From: Gnetum montanum
Taxonomy: Eukaryota > Streptophyta > Gnetopsida > Gnetales > Gnetaceae
Length of the DNA: 64,000 bases
Reading direction: 5' to 3'
Assembly: GCA_015680685.1 (NCBI GenBank)
Contig: MNCI01007747.1
Location: forward strand, 372,001 to 436,000
The notes beneath the pieces are model-generated. The model worked only from the letters and a program-made list of their open reading frames with translations. It was not told the origin of the DNA and searched no databases. Shown here in pieces: positions 36,420 to 48,045 of this stretch. The position numbers and the translations under genes were made by a program. How positions within the stretch are numbered: the stretch's first letter is position 1; the number at the start of each line of letters is the position of its first letter.

Positions 36420-37310
36420 TTCCATTGTTCAAAAACTAGCAAGACCTATATCATTGTGCTTATTTTTCATTATTATGGATAAATTAATAAAGGAAATACA
36501 AGATGAAATCTCTTGATATATTCTATTTGCAAATGATATTATGTTAGTGGATACGACTGAAGAAAATATTCCTGCTAAAATGAAGAAATGGAGATATGCC
36601 TCCAAATCAGAACACTTAAAAATTAGCATAAGTAAGATAGAATATATGGAATGTAATTTTAATAATAAAATACATAGTGGTAAAATGGAAGTGAGAATTC
36701 AAGGTAAAAAAATCGCTTACTACAAATAGTTTTCCTACCTAGGATTAGTCCTCTAATAAAATGATAATATGGATAAAAATACTAGAAATAGAATTAAGGA
36801 AAGATGGTCAAAATGAAGAAAAGCTAGTGGTGTTCTATGAGATAAAATAATACCAATAGAATTAAAGGAAAATTTTATAGGATAGCAACCATACCTACTA
36901 TCTTATATGATGTTCAATGTTAGGTAGTACAAAAGAGACATGAACAACAAATCAATGTGAACCAAATGCAAATACTTTGATAAATGTTGAATGTTACTAG
37001 AAGAGATAAACTATATAAAAAAAACATCAAAGAATACTTGGAGTGACTTCTATTTTAGATAAGCTACAAGAATAATGACTTAGATGGTTTGCACATGTGT
37101 AAAGAAGATCAAACAATAAGCCTATAAACAAAGGTTGCTACATGATTGTCATCAAAAGGAAGACCAAAGGAGATATGGGAAGAAACAATCAAATATGATT
37201 TAAATGAATTATAAATAAATAAAGATCTAACTCTTCATAAAGGTAAATTGTAAAAAAAAAATTATGTACCTAACCTGATTTTATTAAAATAAGGCTAAGA
37301 TATTGATGAT
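36420..37310 (+). mobile_element. RTE-type LINE, 3' end (reverse transcriptase C-terminus)
   Basis: One frame reads IIMDKLIKEIQDEIS, YILFANDIMLVD (catalytic box, normally FADDIVLVD, first Asp now Asn), KLKISISKIEYMECNF-like, EVRIQGKKIAYYK, FSYLGLVL, RNRIKERWSK and KASGVL. These are the thumb-and-end blocks of plant RTE-like LINEs. Stops then become frequent, and the sequence ends in AAGGCTAAGATATTGATGATGATGATAC, the short GAT/TGA repeat typical of RTE 3' ends. The 5' part is missing, as is usual for LINE insertions. Confidence 0.85.
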
Positions 37311-37579
37311 GATGATACATGTACATAAATATTATCACTAAGATCCTAGACAAAATGAAATTACAAATGTAAATAAAATATCACCGAGCCCAAGAACACA
37401 TTATGCAAATAATGCCAACTCATTATACTTCTTTACTTGAATGACCAACAAAATCAAAGAATATCAGTATCATTTTATACAACCAAGATAATAAATTACA
37501 TCAAAAGCTTATATATCCCAACATAATGAATTGCAAACATGATAAAAAATAAATTTCCACTTATTCAAAGAGTTATAAT

Positions 37580-37600
37580 AATGATGATGATGATGATGAT
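37580..37600. repeat. ATG/GAT microsatellite
   Basis: About seven ATG units in a row. It resembles the GAT-repeat tail of the LINE 270 bp to the left and could be the end of another decayed copy. Confidence 0.7.
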
Positions 37601-37836
37601 CATGTCTCATATTAAAACATCACAAAATTTTGGTTCTTGGCATCTCAACTACAAATTTGGCTAAGTGTCAAAATGGTGGCACTTTGCCCAAATTTTTCTA
37701 AGTGTTAAGTGTAGTAAGCTCCAACTTCCAAATTTGCAAAATTTTTCTAACTGTTAGAATGATGGCACTTCCTAAAAATTTGTCTAAGTGTCAAATTACG
37801 GCAAATTTTTCTAAGTGTTGGTGCTATGCTTTGTAN

Positions 37837-38805
37837 CAGCTAATTTCAAAGGGATCTCAAATAGTACATAGTGTATAACAGGTGCAATGGAAGCATAGTC
37901 ATAGTCCTGGTTGTGTTAGGCTATAAAGTCTAGTGCTNTTGTTATGGTCCCATTTCCCCTACTACACTCTAGAGAGTAGCCAACATAGGACACTAATTTT
38001 GCAAAATTATTTCTAACTACTGAGTTACACATCTCATGCATAACACAGGACAAGTGTAGCAAGCTAGAGAATTTTCTAAGTGTTGTGTTATGCTTTGATT
38101 GGCCTTGCTACACTCNTTGCCAATTGCCAACTATTGAAAAATGAAACCCAACCCCCCAAAGCATTGGGGTGCAGGGGTATTTATAGAGCTAGGGTTGGCC
38201 CAACATGTAGATTGAGTGCAACGTGGTAGTCTAGTAGGTGGGACCATGAGAAAAATTTAGAAAATTTTATAAGTTTGGAGGTGACTAGAAAAATTTCAAA
38301 AAATTTTCTAAATTTGATTGCTATTCTTGTCTTGTGTTACATGTAGGGCATGGGAGACTTACTACTATGCTCATTGCACTCTAAAGTGTAGGTGCAATTT
38401 AGGGCAAATAGGTAATGTAGGAGAAATGAAAATTACTAATCTTGCTTGCTAGAGGAGAGGTATAGTTGAGGTGAAGATTGATGCTGAGCTCTAGAGGTTT
38501 TTGGAGGTTATCAAAAGCTTTTCTCTAGTGTCAAGCTAGCTATGCTCTAGAGCATAACATAACACTTACTAAAAGTCTACAAAATTTTGATGTTTCACAC
38601 TAGTTACGTTGGCTACGCTGAGGAGCGTAGTAGGGACAATTACCCATATTTTGATGAAATTTGTAGTCATCCTTTGTGCTATGCTAGCTATGCTCTAGAG
38701 TGTAGCAAGGCCAATCAAAGCATAACACAACACTTAGAAAATTNTATGCTTCCATTGCACCTGTTATACACTATGTACTATTTGAGATCCCTTTGAAATT
38801 AGCTG
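37837..38805. repeat. Perfect inverted repeats abutting single-N joins
   Basis: A 61-bp segment at 37837-37897 is the exact reverse complement of 38745-38805. A 46-bp segment at 38070-38115 is the exact reverse complement of 38698-38743. Every pair member touches a single N (37836, 38116, 38744). The perfect match in otherwise decayed sequence and the N at each edge suggest an assembly join problem in an LTR region, though a genuine inversion duplication is possible. The stretch also holds TATGCTCTAGAGCATA (near 38551), a perfect palindrome like the hairpins of the related LTRs. Confidence 0.8.
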
Positions 38806-39173
38806 CTCTTCCCCTTTTCAGGTGGTGCACTTCTATTCTTAAATTCTATTGCATTTCTCTTTGGTATTCAGCGTAACACTTATATATTCTCACTTTTTCA
38901 TATGTATTCACACATTTACATCACTATTCTTAGGTTGGGACACCCTGCTATGCTCTAGCTTAGCTAAACTTGATGACTGCATGTAACACAGTATGAACCC
39001 TTCTCACACATGGTCATTTTAACACCACGTAAGTCTCTATCTGATCTACAAGATTTTTTAGGGCACTTCATTTTCATTTCCTAGCATGGCCCTTGCATGG
39101 ATTCGGGGTTAAGTTATATGCATGTGAACCTCTTGGTGTTCAAGCCACTGATGTTTTTGGTCATCATAGTTTT

Positions 39174-39195
39174 TGACACTTGAAGGAGGGCCTTG
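39174..39195 (+). other. Primer-binding site of E4 (mutated)
   Basis: TGACACTTGAAGGAGGGCCT corresponds to TGGCACTAGAAGGAGGGCCT at 61854 and TGGTGCTAGAAGGAGGGCTT at 44260. Confidence 0.65.
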
Positions 39196-39562
39196 CCATT
39201 TCCTTTTACATTTTTTGATTATCACTTCACCAAAATTTTTGATGCTCTAGAAAGAATAACAAGTTCTTATAGCATAGTAAGCTCTATCATAGTAAGGGTG
39301 GAAAGCTCTAGCATAGTAACTATGGCAAGCTCTAGCATAGCGAGCATAGCACTTGAGTTAGACATTTTTAGTAGCTTTTATACTTAGCATTTTTTCTGCA
39401 TTTTCATACTTAAAATTTTTTCTACATTTTCATACTTAGGAAAATTTCTATAGTTTTACACTTAGTCAATTTTTTGTAGTTTCCATACTTACTCATTTTT
39501 CTATAGTTTTTAGAGTTGGCCATTTTTTGCAAACAACAACTCTCACAACTTGATTTTTGAAT

Positions 39563-42500
39563 ATGAATCCAAATCAACCTTCCACATTGGTGTCTAACAA
39601 ATTTGACATCATGATCTACCCAAAGCGTGTCACACTATCCATGAATAATACAATTTTGTTTGTGAAAAAATCCAAGCAAGATTACTAGTGGATCACCTTA
39701 GTCTAGAGTGAAAAAAATATTACAAACGAGTTCATTGGGATGGATGGGAGTACAACCCCTCCTTGTTCAACATAATCCCACTCACAGAGTCCTACCAATA
39801 GTTTTTGTCCCAACTCATTTGCACAAACAAGCATGATGCAAGGAGAACCTACGAGGAAGTCACACAAGAGGAAGAAGATGAGTTCAAGGCTTACTTTGAA
39901 CACAGGAGTCCCTTCTACACCTTCTTCCAACAACCAATCCCTAGTACAGCCCCTCCTCGATTTGGTCCATCCATTGTCTCAAAGATGGTAACCATGCCAG
40001 TTTAGCCTTCCTTGCAAGAAACCATTACATTTTCCCAACCCTATGCTTATGTAGGGGCCACCTCCCATCCCTAGATGACTTAGGCATCCTATGTATTTCT
40101 TGTATCATCAATGCCCATGGTGTCCATCTAGCCTACTCATGTGTGGCCCACCTTGATCATCATGGCCATCCCTCAACCAACACATCAACTAAACCCTTTT
40201 GCTATGACATTAAATTGGTAACACCCATCCACTAAGATGTTAAATTGGAAAACTCTACAACCAATAATCTGATCCTATGCTATACACCAAATGCAAGCCT
40301 AGCTAAAGCAATTGGCTGGCACATCCCGAAGCTTGGATCAAGCATTCCAGCTAATCCAAATTTTGAGAAAGGAGATTAACCAGCTTAAGGCTACCTCCTC
40401 CAACATCGTCAAGGTGGTGGACTTCTACCAAGATGATCCCATAAGTCCTATAGTACCACCTCTAACTCTCCCAACTGGGGTCTAGCTACCTCAACTCACC
40501 AAGTACAATGGTAAAGGGGACCCCAACACACACTTGGTCATATTTCAGTCTGAGTACTTACTCCTTCAAGCTTGGCCACATGCCATCATGCACATGTTCC
40601 CCATGCCACTCACTGGAAAAGCCTTAGAATATTATTGCATGCAACCTAAGGCCTCAATCTCTTCTTTGGAGGATCTGATAAGCCAATTTATGACATACTT
40701 TAGGTATAACCTAAAGCCTAAGGCAACCCTCGACTAGCTTATGTAAGTCAAGTAGGGACTCCTAGAGCTTTTGTCAAAATTCCTCCAACATTGGAATGCC
40801 AAATTGAGCAAAATTTATGCATACCTAGTAGAGATCCACCTATTGGCCATCTTCAAGGATGTAGTGAATGACTTCATCAAGTCCAAATTGTATTACTTGG
40901 CCTCGAAGTCTCTCAAGCAAGCCTTTTCCCAAAGAAAGGACATAGAGGAAACAATGCAAGCTGGCCATGACCCAGCCTATGTAGCCTATAGAAACCAACA
41001 TGTTTACAAGCAAGATGTAATAGTGAAAGTAGTGGCTATAAGCACAAAAGTAACCAATCGAAGCCCAAAGGCTAAGCAGCCCAAGGCCTTAGCTCACAAA
41101 GTTGCCAACTTTGGCACCAACTCACCTCCATCAGTAGGAGCCACCCCAAGGCCCAACATTGAGTGCAAGAATCACTTCAAGTATACACCACTACCAATGG
41201 AACCCTATGAACTACTAGAGAAACTCCTAAAAGCTATGAAAATCTAATACAAACACATATCAGAGATTTTCTGCCAAAAACATAATAGGTACTATCAACT
41301 ACTAAGGAACCCCACCTCAGCAGTACCAAACAAGTCCTCAGTCCCACACCACTTCATGCTAGACTAATATTATCATTACCAATAGTTGTCTGGTCATAGT
41401 ATGGACAACTGTCATTCTTTTCAAGATGACTTGCAATGAATGATAGAATGGGGCCAATTTGTGCTCAACGTAGTGAGCCAATCCAATGCAAACGGTGCCC
41501 CCTATGTCATAAGCTCCATTATCATAGGTGAACATTATCATAGGTGAAAAGTTCAAACCTATGAAAAAACCTTTTGTGATCCATGTGCCTTCTAGAAATG
41601 CAAGGATCCCCTTAGCCTTCACAAGTAACAGGCCCTGCTTTATTATCAAAGTGCCACCTTAGGCACCTACAACATCCTTTGTGGTCAAGGTCCCACAACA
41701 ATCATCTACTAAGATGTTAAACTGGCCTAACGTAGCAAAACAAATTGCTAAGAAACCTTTCATCATCAAGGTGCCACAATGTGATGGCCCTCACCTACCC
41801 AAAGCCCAATAATGGGTAACTTCTTAGTCTCTCTTCCTTCAAGGGCCGACCCCACTAGTAACTTGGGTAGGCCTACCAAATGGCAACACAAGAGAATGAA
41901 ATAGCATCTCACAACCTCCATGGACAAAGCAAAGGCCATAACTAGCAAGAAAAAACTAAACACTAGGGCCCCTGCCCCTAAGTAGGCTAAGAAACCCAAG
42001 CCCAAGTCCCCTCCATGAGAGATCCATCCCTCAATCCACATGGACGAAGTCAAGGCCACCACAATGGCTAATGACAAGGACTTTGTAGTTGCACTAACCT
42101 AGGTGAAACAAATGCTAAAGCAAAAGAACACAATGTTGATCTTATATGACCTATTCATGATCTCATCTACTCATCACCAAGCCTTGGCTTAACTGTTGTC
42201 CTCCATTCCTATTACAAAGGACATCCCTGTAGATGAGGCATCCATTCATGCTATGATGTTGCCCCTTGCACCATAGGAATTAGGTTCAACATCCCTAGCA
42301 TTTCACAATGATGTAGTCAAGGTCAATCATTAATGAGGGTAGGTTACTACAACTCCATTGTTAATTAGCATATGTGTTGGGTAGTGCACCATTTATAGAG
42401 TGCATATCGATGATGGTGTGGCAACAAACGTAGTCTTGTATTCTATCATTCACAAGCTAGGCCTAGCAAATGAAATTAGGCCAACGAAAACTATGTGTCT

Positions 42501-42654
42501 AAAATCCTTCAATGAATCATGCATCATCATCAAGGATTCAATCAACTTAGCATTTATGGTAGGAGAGCAATTCCCCCCCCCCCCAACATAGATTTCACTA
42601 TCATAGAGGAGATGCTAGGCTTCAGCCTGATCCTAGGTAGGCCTTGGCTAGCCC
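39563..42654 (+). pseudogene. Gag-protease of E4, split by insertion of E3
   Basis: After an early frameshift the polyprotein stays in one frame to about 42570. It contains RSLDQAFQLIQILRKEI, VVDFYQDDPISPIVPPL, QLTKYNGKGDPNTHLV, PLTGKALEYYC, FLQHWNAKLSKIYAY and LLAIFKDVVNDFIKSKLYYL, the same Gag core as the two other copies. The protease reads YRVHIDDGVATNVVLYS, then EEMLGFSLILGRPWLA at 42600-42650. A run of ten C at about 42575 causes a frame change. The reading frame at 42654 continues at 59942 as QL*VVSSPIHQEFH, so one protease gene is split exactly at the target duplication. Many TAG stops. Confidence 0.9.
42650..42654. other. Target-site duplication of E3, left copy
   Basis: AGCCC directly before the TGAAACACC of the left LTR, repeated at 59937-59941. 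Confidence 0.9.
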
Positions 42655-42836
42655 TGAAACACCATGAAAATTGTGAGTTGGCCTCAGGCAAAGATTCGTA
42701 ATTCAGGTGAGAGCACATGTCAGAATTCCAGAAGGGAGAATAAGACAGAGCAACACTAAGAGGCATGGAGCATCAAGTCTTCGACTTCCTATGCAGATTC
42801 CTAATCTTACTATGTTTTCTCTGTTTACGCTATATC

Positions 42837-42850
42837 ACGCAACGTTGCGT
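42837..42850. promoter_or_regulatory. Perfect 14-bp palindrome in LTR
   Basis: ACGCAACGTTGCGT is a perfect palindrome; the right LTR has the mutated form ACGCGACGTAGCAT at the same place. It belongs to the same family of GCGT-core inverted repeats as the cluster downstream. Confidence 0.6.
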
Positions 42851-43094
42851 AATGGCGCTTAGCGTGATTCTGTTTAAACATAGCCCATCATCAGAAGGCT
42901 AGTTACTTCGGCATGGGGAGAGGCTTGAGCAGCTTAAGATGCAACTTCTTGTATATTTTGCTAAGTCTTTTGTTCAAGGCCAGGTTTATGCTCTGTTATG
43001 CATGGCAGCATAATGAGCTCCAAAACAGTCAAAGGTAAAGTCTAAGAAAGTGCAATAGATCAACCCTTTTCTCTTGGCGTGCGGATTGCTTATC

Positions 43095-43338
43095 ATACGC
43101 TCATCACGCAACAAAGTGTATCGCAGCGTATTGCTTCGCCAAGCTAAACCTTGTTTACGCTTCATTACGCGTGGCTGCGTAAGTGAGCGTAAAACAACTT
43201 GAATCCATTGTTTCCATGTTATGTTACGCTCATGAACGCAACGCAGTGCGAATGAGCGTAATATAACCCAAAGACAGTTGAAACATGCCCGATGCGCATC
43301 TGTTCTTCACACGCACAATACGCAAATAAGCGTATTGT
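43095..43338. promoter_or_regulatory. Cluster of four hairpins with TACGC/GCGTA stems in the LTR
   Basis: Four consecutive inverted repeats upstream of the TATA box: 43095-43131 (ATACGCT...AGCGTAT), 43155-43192 (TTACGCTTCATTACGC against GCGTAAGTGAGCGTAA, 14 of 16 paired), 43224-43261 (TTACGCTCAT against ATGAGCGTAA, perfect) and 43317-43338 (CAATACGC against GCGTATTG, perfect). All use the same TACGC core. The right LTR keeps the cluster (58780-59025) with some mismatches. The location in the region upstream of the promoter suggests binding sites for a palindrome-recognising factor, which is inference. Confidence 0.6.
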
Positions 43339-43442
43339 GCGTAGTCACAAAGTTTGACACAAAAATGGTCAGGTCAACAGTACCCGAAACATTCGGGACA
43401 CACGTCATCAGGGTTGTGCCTTTTCCACGGGATGCCGCAACC

Positions 43443-43450
43443 TATAAATA
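43443..43450 (+). promoter_or_regulatory. TATA box of the E3 5' LTR
   Basis: TATAAATACCCCAG follows the hairpin cluster, and transcription would start roughly 30 bases further. The right LTR has the same box at 59127. Confidence 0.7.
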
Positions 43451-44259
43451 CCCCAGTTTACAAAGATACAAGGGCTAGCAAATCGAAGAGGCAAGGATAT
43501 TTTTCTGAGCACAGAAGCACTTATCACTTTGAGTAGAGACAGAGAGAGCAGCACTTTGGCAATTGTTGATAGCATCACCTTCTGGCAAAAAAAGAGCACA
43601 GTTCGCTTTGAGCATCGGCAACAAGAGTAATCGTTCTTTTGGGGAAGACACAGCTTTTTCCATCAGCGATCATTGGTGGTCCTAAACAGAAACTACCTAA
43701 GGCAAAAGAAGTAGATCCAAGATCGTGGGATCATCTTGCACGGTTTGCAGACTCTATTGGTCAAAAACAGTTGATCGATAGACGTCAGAGCTTGACCTTC
43801 CTTGCATCCCAGCTTTGGCCCACGAGGTAGATCAGACTTCTGTTTGGATAGTTTTCTTGTTGTTTTGTGCTTGCCTTACATCAAGTAATCAGGGTCTCCC
43901 CAGTGTAACATGATATAAAAAATATAAATTTTTTTCAAGTCAAAGCGTAGATCTTGAAACTACGTGTTTCTCTTGTCTTAGCCTCCTCTTATCGTGTTTA
44001 GTGTTATCATTGTTACAATTCATCTACGTCGTTTTCCCCTCATTTTGCGATTCCTCGAATGAAATCAATCCACGGAATATTTCATAATCTCCATTGTTTT
44101 ACTGATTAGTAAGTCCCTATCTGATCGACAAGACTATTCAGGGCGCCGCAAATTCATTTTTCCAGCATAGCCCTCGCACAGATCTGTGGTTAAAACTGTG
44201 TATGCGGGATTTTGTTTGGTATTTTCCAGCTGCCGACATTTTCCGTTGTTATAGTTTTC

Positions 44260-44285
44260 TGGTGCTAGAAGGAGGGCTTGAACCT
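44260..44285 (+). other. Primer-binding site, probably tRNA-Asn
   Basis: TGGTGCTAGAAGGAGGGCTT followed by GAACCT starts six bases after the LTR. Its reverse complement folds as the T-arm and acceptor strand of a tRNA: GGTTCAAGC loop, CCTCC stem and TTCTAGC acceptor, then a discriminator base and CCA. From memory the plant tRNA-Asn ends in CTTCTAGCG-CCA, which fits with one or two mismatches. The related sites at 39174 and 61854 support it. Confidence 0.75.
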
Positions 44286-44496
44286 CCGATCCGAATATTT
44301 CGGGTAGCCCTGTTAGTGATCCATACCCTAAACCGTAGATGTAATACCTCTAGGGAAGTTTACGGCAAATCCTGTGGTGTAGATCAGTCGTAAGGATGAT
44401 TTCTTTAGAATCCTACAGGGTAGAAAGCCTATTCGTGCTTTTGTTGCCAGCCATTTCTTAGATCTGATTACTAGTTATCATTAATCTCATTGCTCA
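44286..44496 (+). other. Leader of E3
   Basis: Untranslated stretch between primer-binding site and the first ATG of the gag frame (44497; a second in-frame ATG at 44512 aligns with the start of the related Gag at 62104 and may be the true start). Confidence 0.5.
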
Positions 44497-47400
44497 ATGG
44501 ATTCCTTGTACATGACCACAACTACCATGGTCCCTGCCGATTTGGGTGCCACATCTGTGAACCCTATCACTGTCACCAGACCAGCTCCTGGCGCAATAGG
44601 ATCTCAAGGGCCATTGTGCCGATCATTGATACTTCAAGGAAAAGACCCCATATTCACGATCATAACCCCTGAAGAATACAACTTTATATGTGTTAAGATC
44701 CAGGCGAAGCTGGCTCTTAGCCGAGCCGAGGTCGAAGAAAAACAAAACTTTGAGATGATCCACCAAGGGGGCCATGATTTCAAACCAATAGCTTACGACA
44801 TTATTCCCTTGACCGAACATCAACATGAACTTATCACACAGTTGGTCATGGCCAAGAGCCAGACTGCACAGGCTATGGTGGAACCCCAAAATGGGGAGGA
44901 GGAAGAGGACGAATTGCCAGCCTTGTCGGAACATTCATTCCATACTCTGAGCCCTCACATGTATGTAAATCCCTTGTTTCCTTTCAACAGAGAGGCCGCT
45001 CCTCTTGACTCAGCCATAACCGCATAGATGCATGTCCCCATCATTCCACAAGACACTATGCAACCATCTGGGCTGCAAGTGCAAGTGCCCCACAATAATA
45101 TGGGGGCGGTCGCATCATCACAAGTACTCAGCATTCCAGCGGTGGTTCCGGCAACCACCGTGCCCCATTTCATCCCTCAGATACAACCTCACACCATATT
45201 AACAAATCACCCAGCGCAGACTTTACCGCCCCCTCCAACTCAACAGATCACCACAGCTGTTCAGCCACAAACATACATCCAACAGCCTACCGCAAGTTAG
45301 TGGGCCAACCCTGCAGCGCAACACAACCAGTCTGCGCTGTATGGTATGCAACCCTCTGTTGCACCCACAAGGCAAGTTCCATAGGTGGTCTTGCAGTATA
45401 TCTATCCTTATCTTACATAGCAGGCGGCGACTAACTCCTCTTCGCAAACCAGTGGGTGATGGTCTTCACAGGCCCCTTTGCCTGCAAGGATCCCCGCTCC
45501 ACAAGCAGCCAGCCAACCTCTCTCGTTGTTTCCATTCCCTAGAGCCGCCCTCCCAGTCCAACCTCCTATGCCTTCTGCATAGACACCTCCATCAACAGGT
45601 CTGGACTAGGCCTTCCAGCTTATACAGACTCTCACCAAGGAGGTTCGACACCTCAAAGCCGCTGGTTCTGATACCATTCAAATCATGGACTTTTACCAAG
45701 ATGATCCGATTAGTCCAGCGGTCCCTATGCTGTCGTTGCCGCCAAGGATGTCCCTACCTCATTTTATCAAGTACAATGGGGAGGGAGATCCCAATGCTCA
45801 CTTGGTCACGTTTAGGTCTGAGTCCTTGTTGTTGCAACAGTGGCCACACACCATCATCCGAGTCTTTGCAATGTCTCTAATAGGGAAAGCTTTGGATTGG
45901 TACCGAGCCCTCCCACGCTCTTCCATCTCAACCTTGGAAGAGCTGCTCACCCAATTTGTGACCCGCTTCAAATACAACTTAAAACCGAAAGTCACATTGG
46001 ATCAGCTCATGGGGGTGAAACAAGACCTGCTCGAGCCCGTCCAAAAGTTCATACAGCACTGGAATGCTACCTTGAATGAGATCAGCGAGCCGATCACGGA
46101 CTCACATCTATTGGCTATATTCAAAGGAGAAGTCAACGACTTTATTAAGTCAAAGCTGTATTATCTTTCCCCCAACTCTCTACACCAAGCCTTCGCTCAA
46201 ACTAGAAGCATCCAAGATGCTGCAGAGGCCAGCAAGGACCCGACGTATGTTGCCTACAGGAACGCACAAAACAAGAGAAAAGACAAAGGTAAAGTAGTGA
46301 CAACGACAGTAGCTGCGATGACTGAGGGTACAAAGACTAAGAACAAGAAGGCACCCACGGCGCCTCCCGAAACCACGGCTGGTGCCGGCACCAGCCAAGA
46401 CACAACTGCCCCTGAAGGGCCCCCCTAGCCAAAGCCAAACTTTGAGCGTAAGGATCTTTCAAAATACACGGCCTTGCCTGTAAAACATTCCGAACTATTG
46501 AAACAACTGTTAGGGGTAGGGCACATTCAACCTAAGAAGGTGTCCGAGGAAGCTCTGAAGCGTCACAGATGTCATTGTAAATTGCTGAAGAACCCTTCTT
46601 TAACCTTACCTAATGAACCACTAGTTCCGAGATCTTTTAGGCTAGACTGTTTCTGTGACTACCACCAGCTATGTGGTCATGATACGGATTACTACTAGGT
46701 GTTGAAAGACAACATTCAATGTATGCTAGATGATGGTTTACTCAAGTTAGATAGGAGCAACCCAATGTGTCTAGAAAACCAAACATTGCACGTATATAAG
46801 GACCCATTGAATGCAAATGACAATCCTTATACAATCACTGTGCTGAGTATGGACAGTGAGAGGAGGGAACCACCAAAATAGCCTTTTGTTTTGCATGTGC
46901 CTGCCAGCTCACAAAGGGGGCCAACCATTTCATCAGTAGCCAGTGGGGTCTCGAGGCCGCCCTTCATTATACAGGAACCTTCTCGGATACACCCTCAGTC
47001 ACGCAGCGACAGTCAAACCGCAACTTCATCCGTGCCCACGCCCAAGGCACCCTTCATTATCAGGGCGCCAAAACCATAGGCTGCTCCTCTCACGCAGGGG
47101 CAGACCTCCAACCAAAGGCGTCAACCGTCACCTCCCAAACGAAAGGTAGAGGACACATCAGTTAACGCAACGAAAGACCATTTTACGCTCGGCTTCCCTA
47201 AGCCTAGGCCCCTGGCCTCTGTGCCTTCACTTGTACCTTAGGGGTAGGATAAAGGTGCAGAAATGCAACCACCTTCTCTTGGAAAGAAAAAGAAGAACCC
47301 CCTGACTGACACCACTCTACCTCGGGAGATCCGTCTCTTAGGCCGAATGGAAGAGGACAAGGGGGATAAACAACCTTGCCAAGAGAAGGACCTCCTTGAT

Positions 47401-48045
47401 GCATTTACGTAACTTAAACAGGTTCTCAAACAAAAAAACATAACCCTGAGCCTTTATGACCTACTTATGACGTCTCGAGAACACCATGAGGCTATGGTTC
47501 GCATGCTGACATCCATATCAGTGGATGAAAGATTTCCAGCGGAAGAGGAAGTGATACATGCTGTCATGTTTCCTTCTGAAGCTGAGCAAACCAGGCCTAC
47601 CTCGCTAACCTTCCACGATGAGTCTATTAAAGATGATTTGGAGAAAGGTCAGGTGACAAATGAACCTATGTTTATCACTATTCGGGTTGTTCAATACCAG
47701 ATCCGGAGAGTACACGTAGACGACGGCGCAGCTACCAACGTCATTCCCTATTCTATCATGGATAGGTTGGGTCTAGTCNAAGGGGAGGTTGTGATACGCG
47801 GTGACAAAATCACCCCCACGACCATCAATAACATTGAAGAAGAACGGGGTTTGAAGATAGAAACGACTGGTGATCAAACCCATCTCCAAATCCCTCAACA
47901 AACCGACAGCAATGATGACAGTCTAGCTTGGGCCGACCTGCCATTTCCAGATGGTAGCGTAGAGGAGTCAAACCATAAGTCTCCTTGCCCTTACACAATG
48001 CTCAATGTAAAGGCCATTAAGAGACAATTGTGTATTAATGGTTGA
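44497..48045 (+). pseudogene. Gag-protease polyprotein of E3
   Basis: A single frame of 1,183 codons runs from ATG to TGA with no frameshift, broken by about 13 stops, nearly all TAG or TGA (for example 45025, 45298, 45382, 45418, 45457, 45580, 45607, 46426, 46696). The N-terminal part is Pro/Gln rich. The Gag core includes GLDQ/AFQLIQTLTKEVRHL, MDFYQDDPISP, HFIKYNGEGDPNAHLV, FIQHWNATLNEI and FIKSKLYYL. A Tat-type zinc motif CDYHQLCGHDTDYY near 46655-46696 has its last Cys changed to Tyr. Protease is RRVHVDDGAATNVIPYSIMD at about 47705-47765. After the N at 47779 the rest of the protease domain (GRPWL block) is absent. Confidence 0.9.

Larger units (their letters stand above)
37640..42654 (+). 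mobile_element. Tat/Ogre-type element, left part (E4)
   Basis: The 5' LTR ends at about 39168 in CATCATA and is followed by TGACACTTGAAGGAGGGCC, a mutated form of the primer-binding site seen in the two related copies. The LTR tail shares TAAGTCTCTATCTGATCTACAAG-like and CTAGCATGGCCCTTGCATGG-like blocks with the others. Gag-protease follows and breaks at 42654 in the protease, where the 17.3-kb related element is inserted; the same protease resumes at 59942. The LTR start could not be fixed, because that region is rearranged around single Ns. Confidence 0.75.
42655..44253 (+). repeat. 5' LTR of E3
   Basis: It begins TGAAACACC and ends GTTGTTATA, against TGAAACACT and CGTTACA in the right copy. 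The two LTRs align over their full length with mostly single-base differences. Within it lie a hairpin cluster (43095-43338), a TATA box (43443) and, near 44105, the phrase AGTAAGTCCCTATCTGATCG shared with all related LTRs. Confidence 0.95.

Noticed and set aside
45341-45880. 179-codon open frame and other frames overlapping gag-protease
   Set aside because: The continuous frame with Gag and protease motifs is the other one; this frame has no motif.
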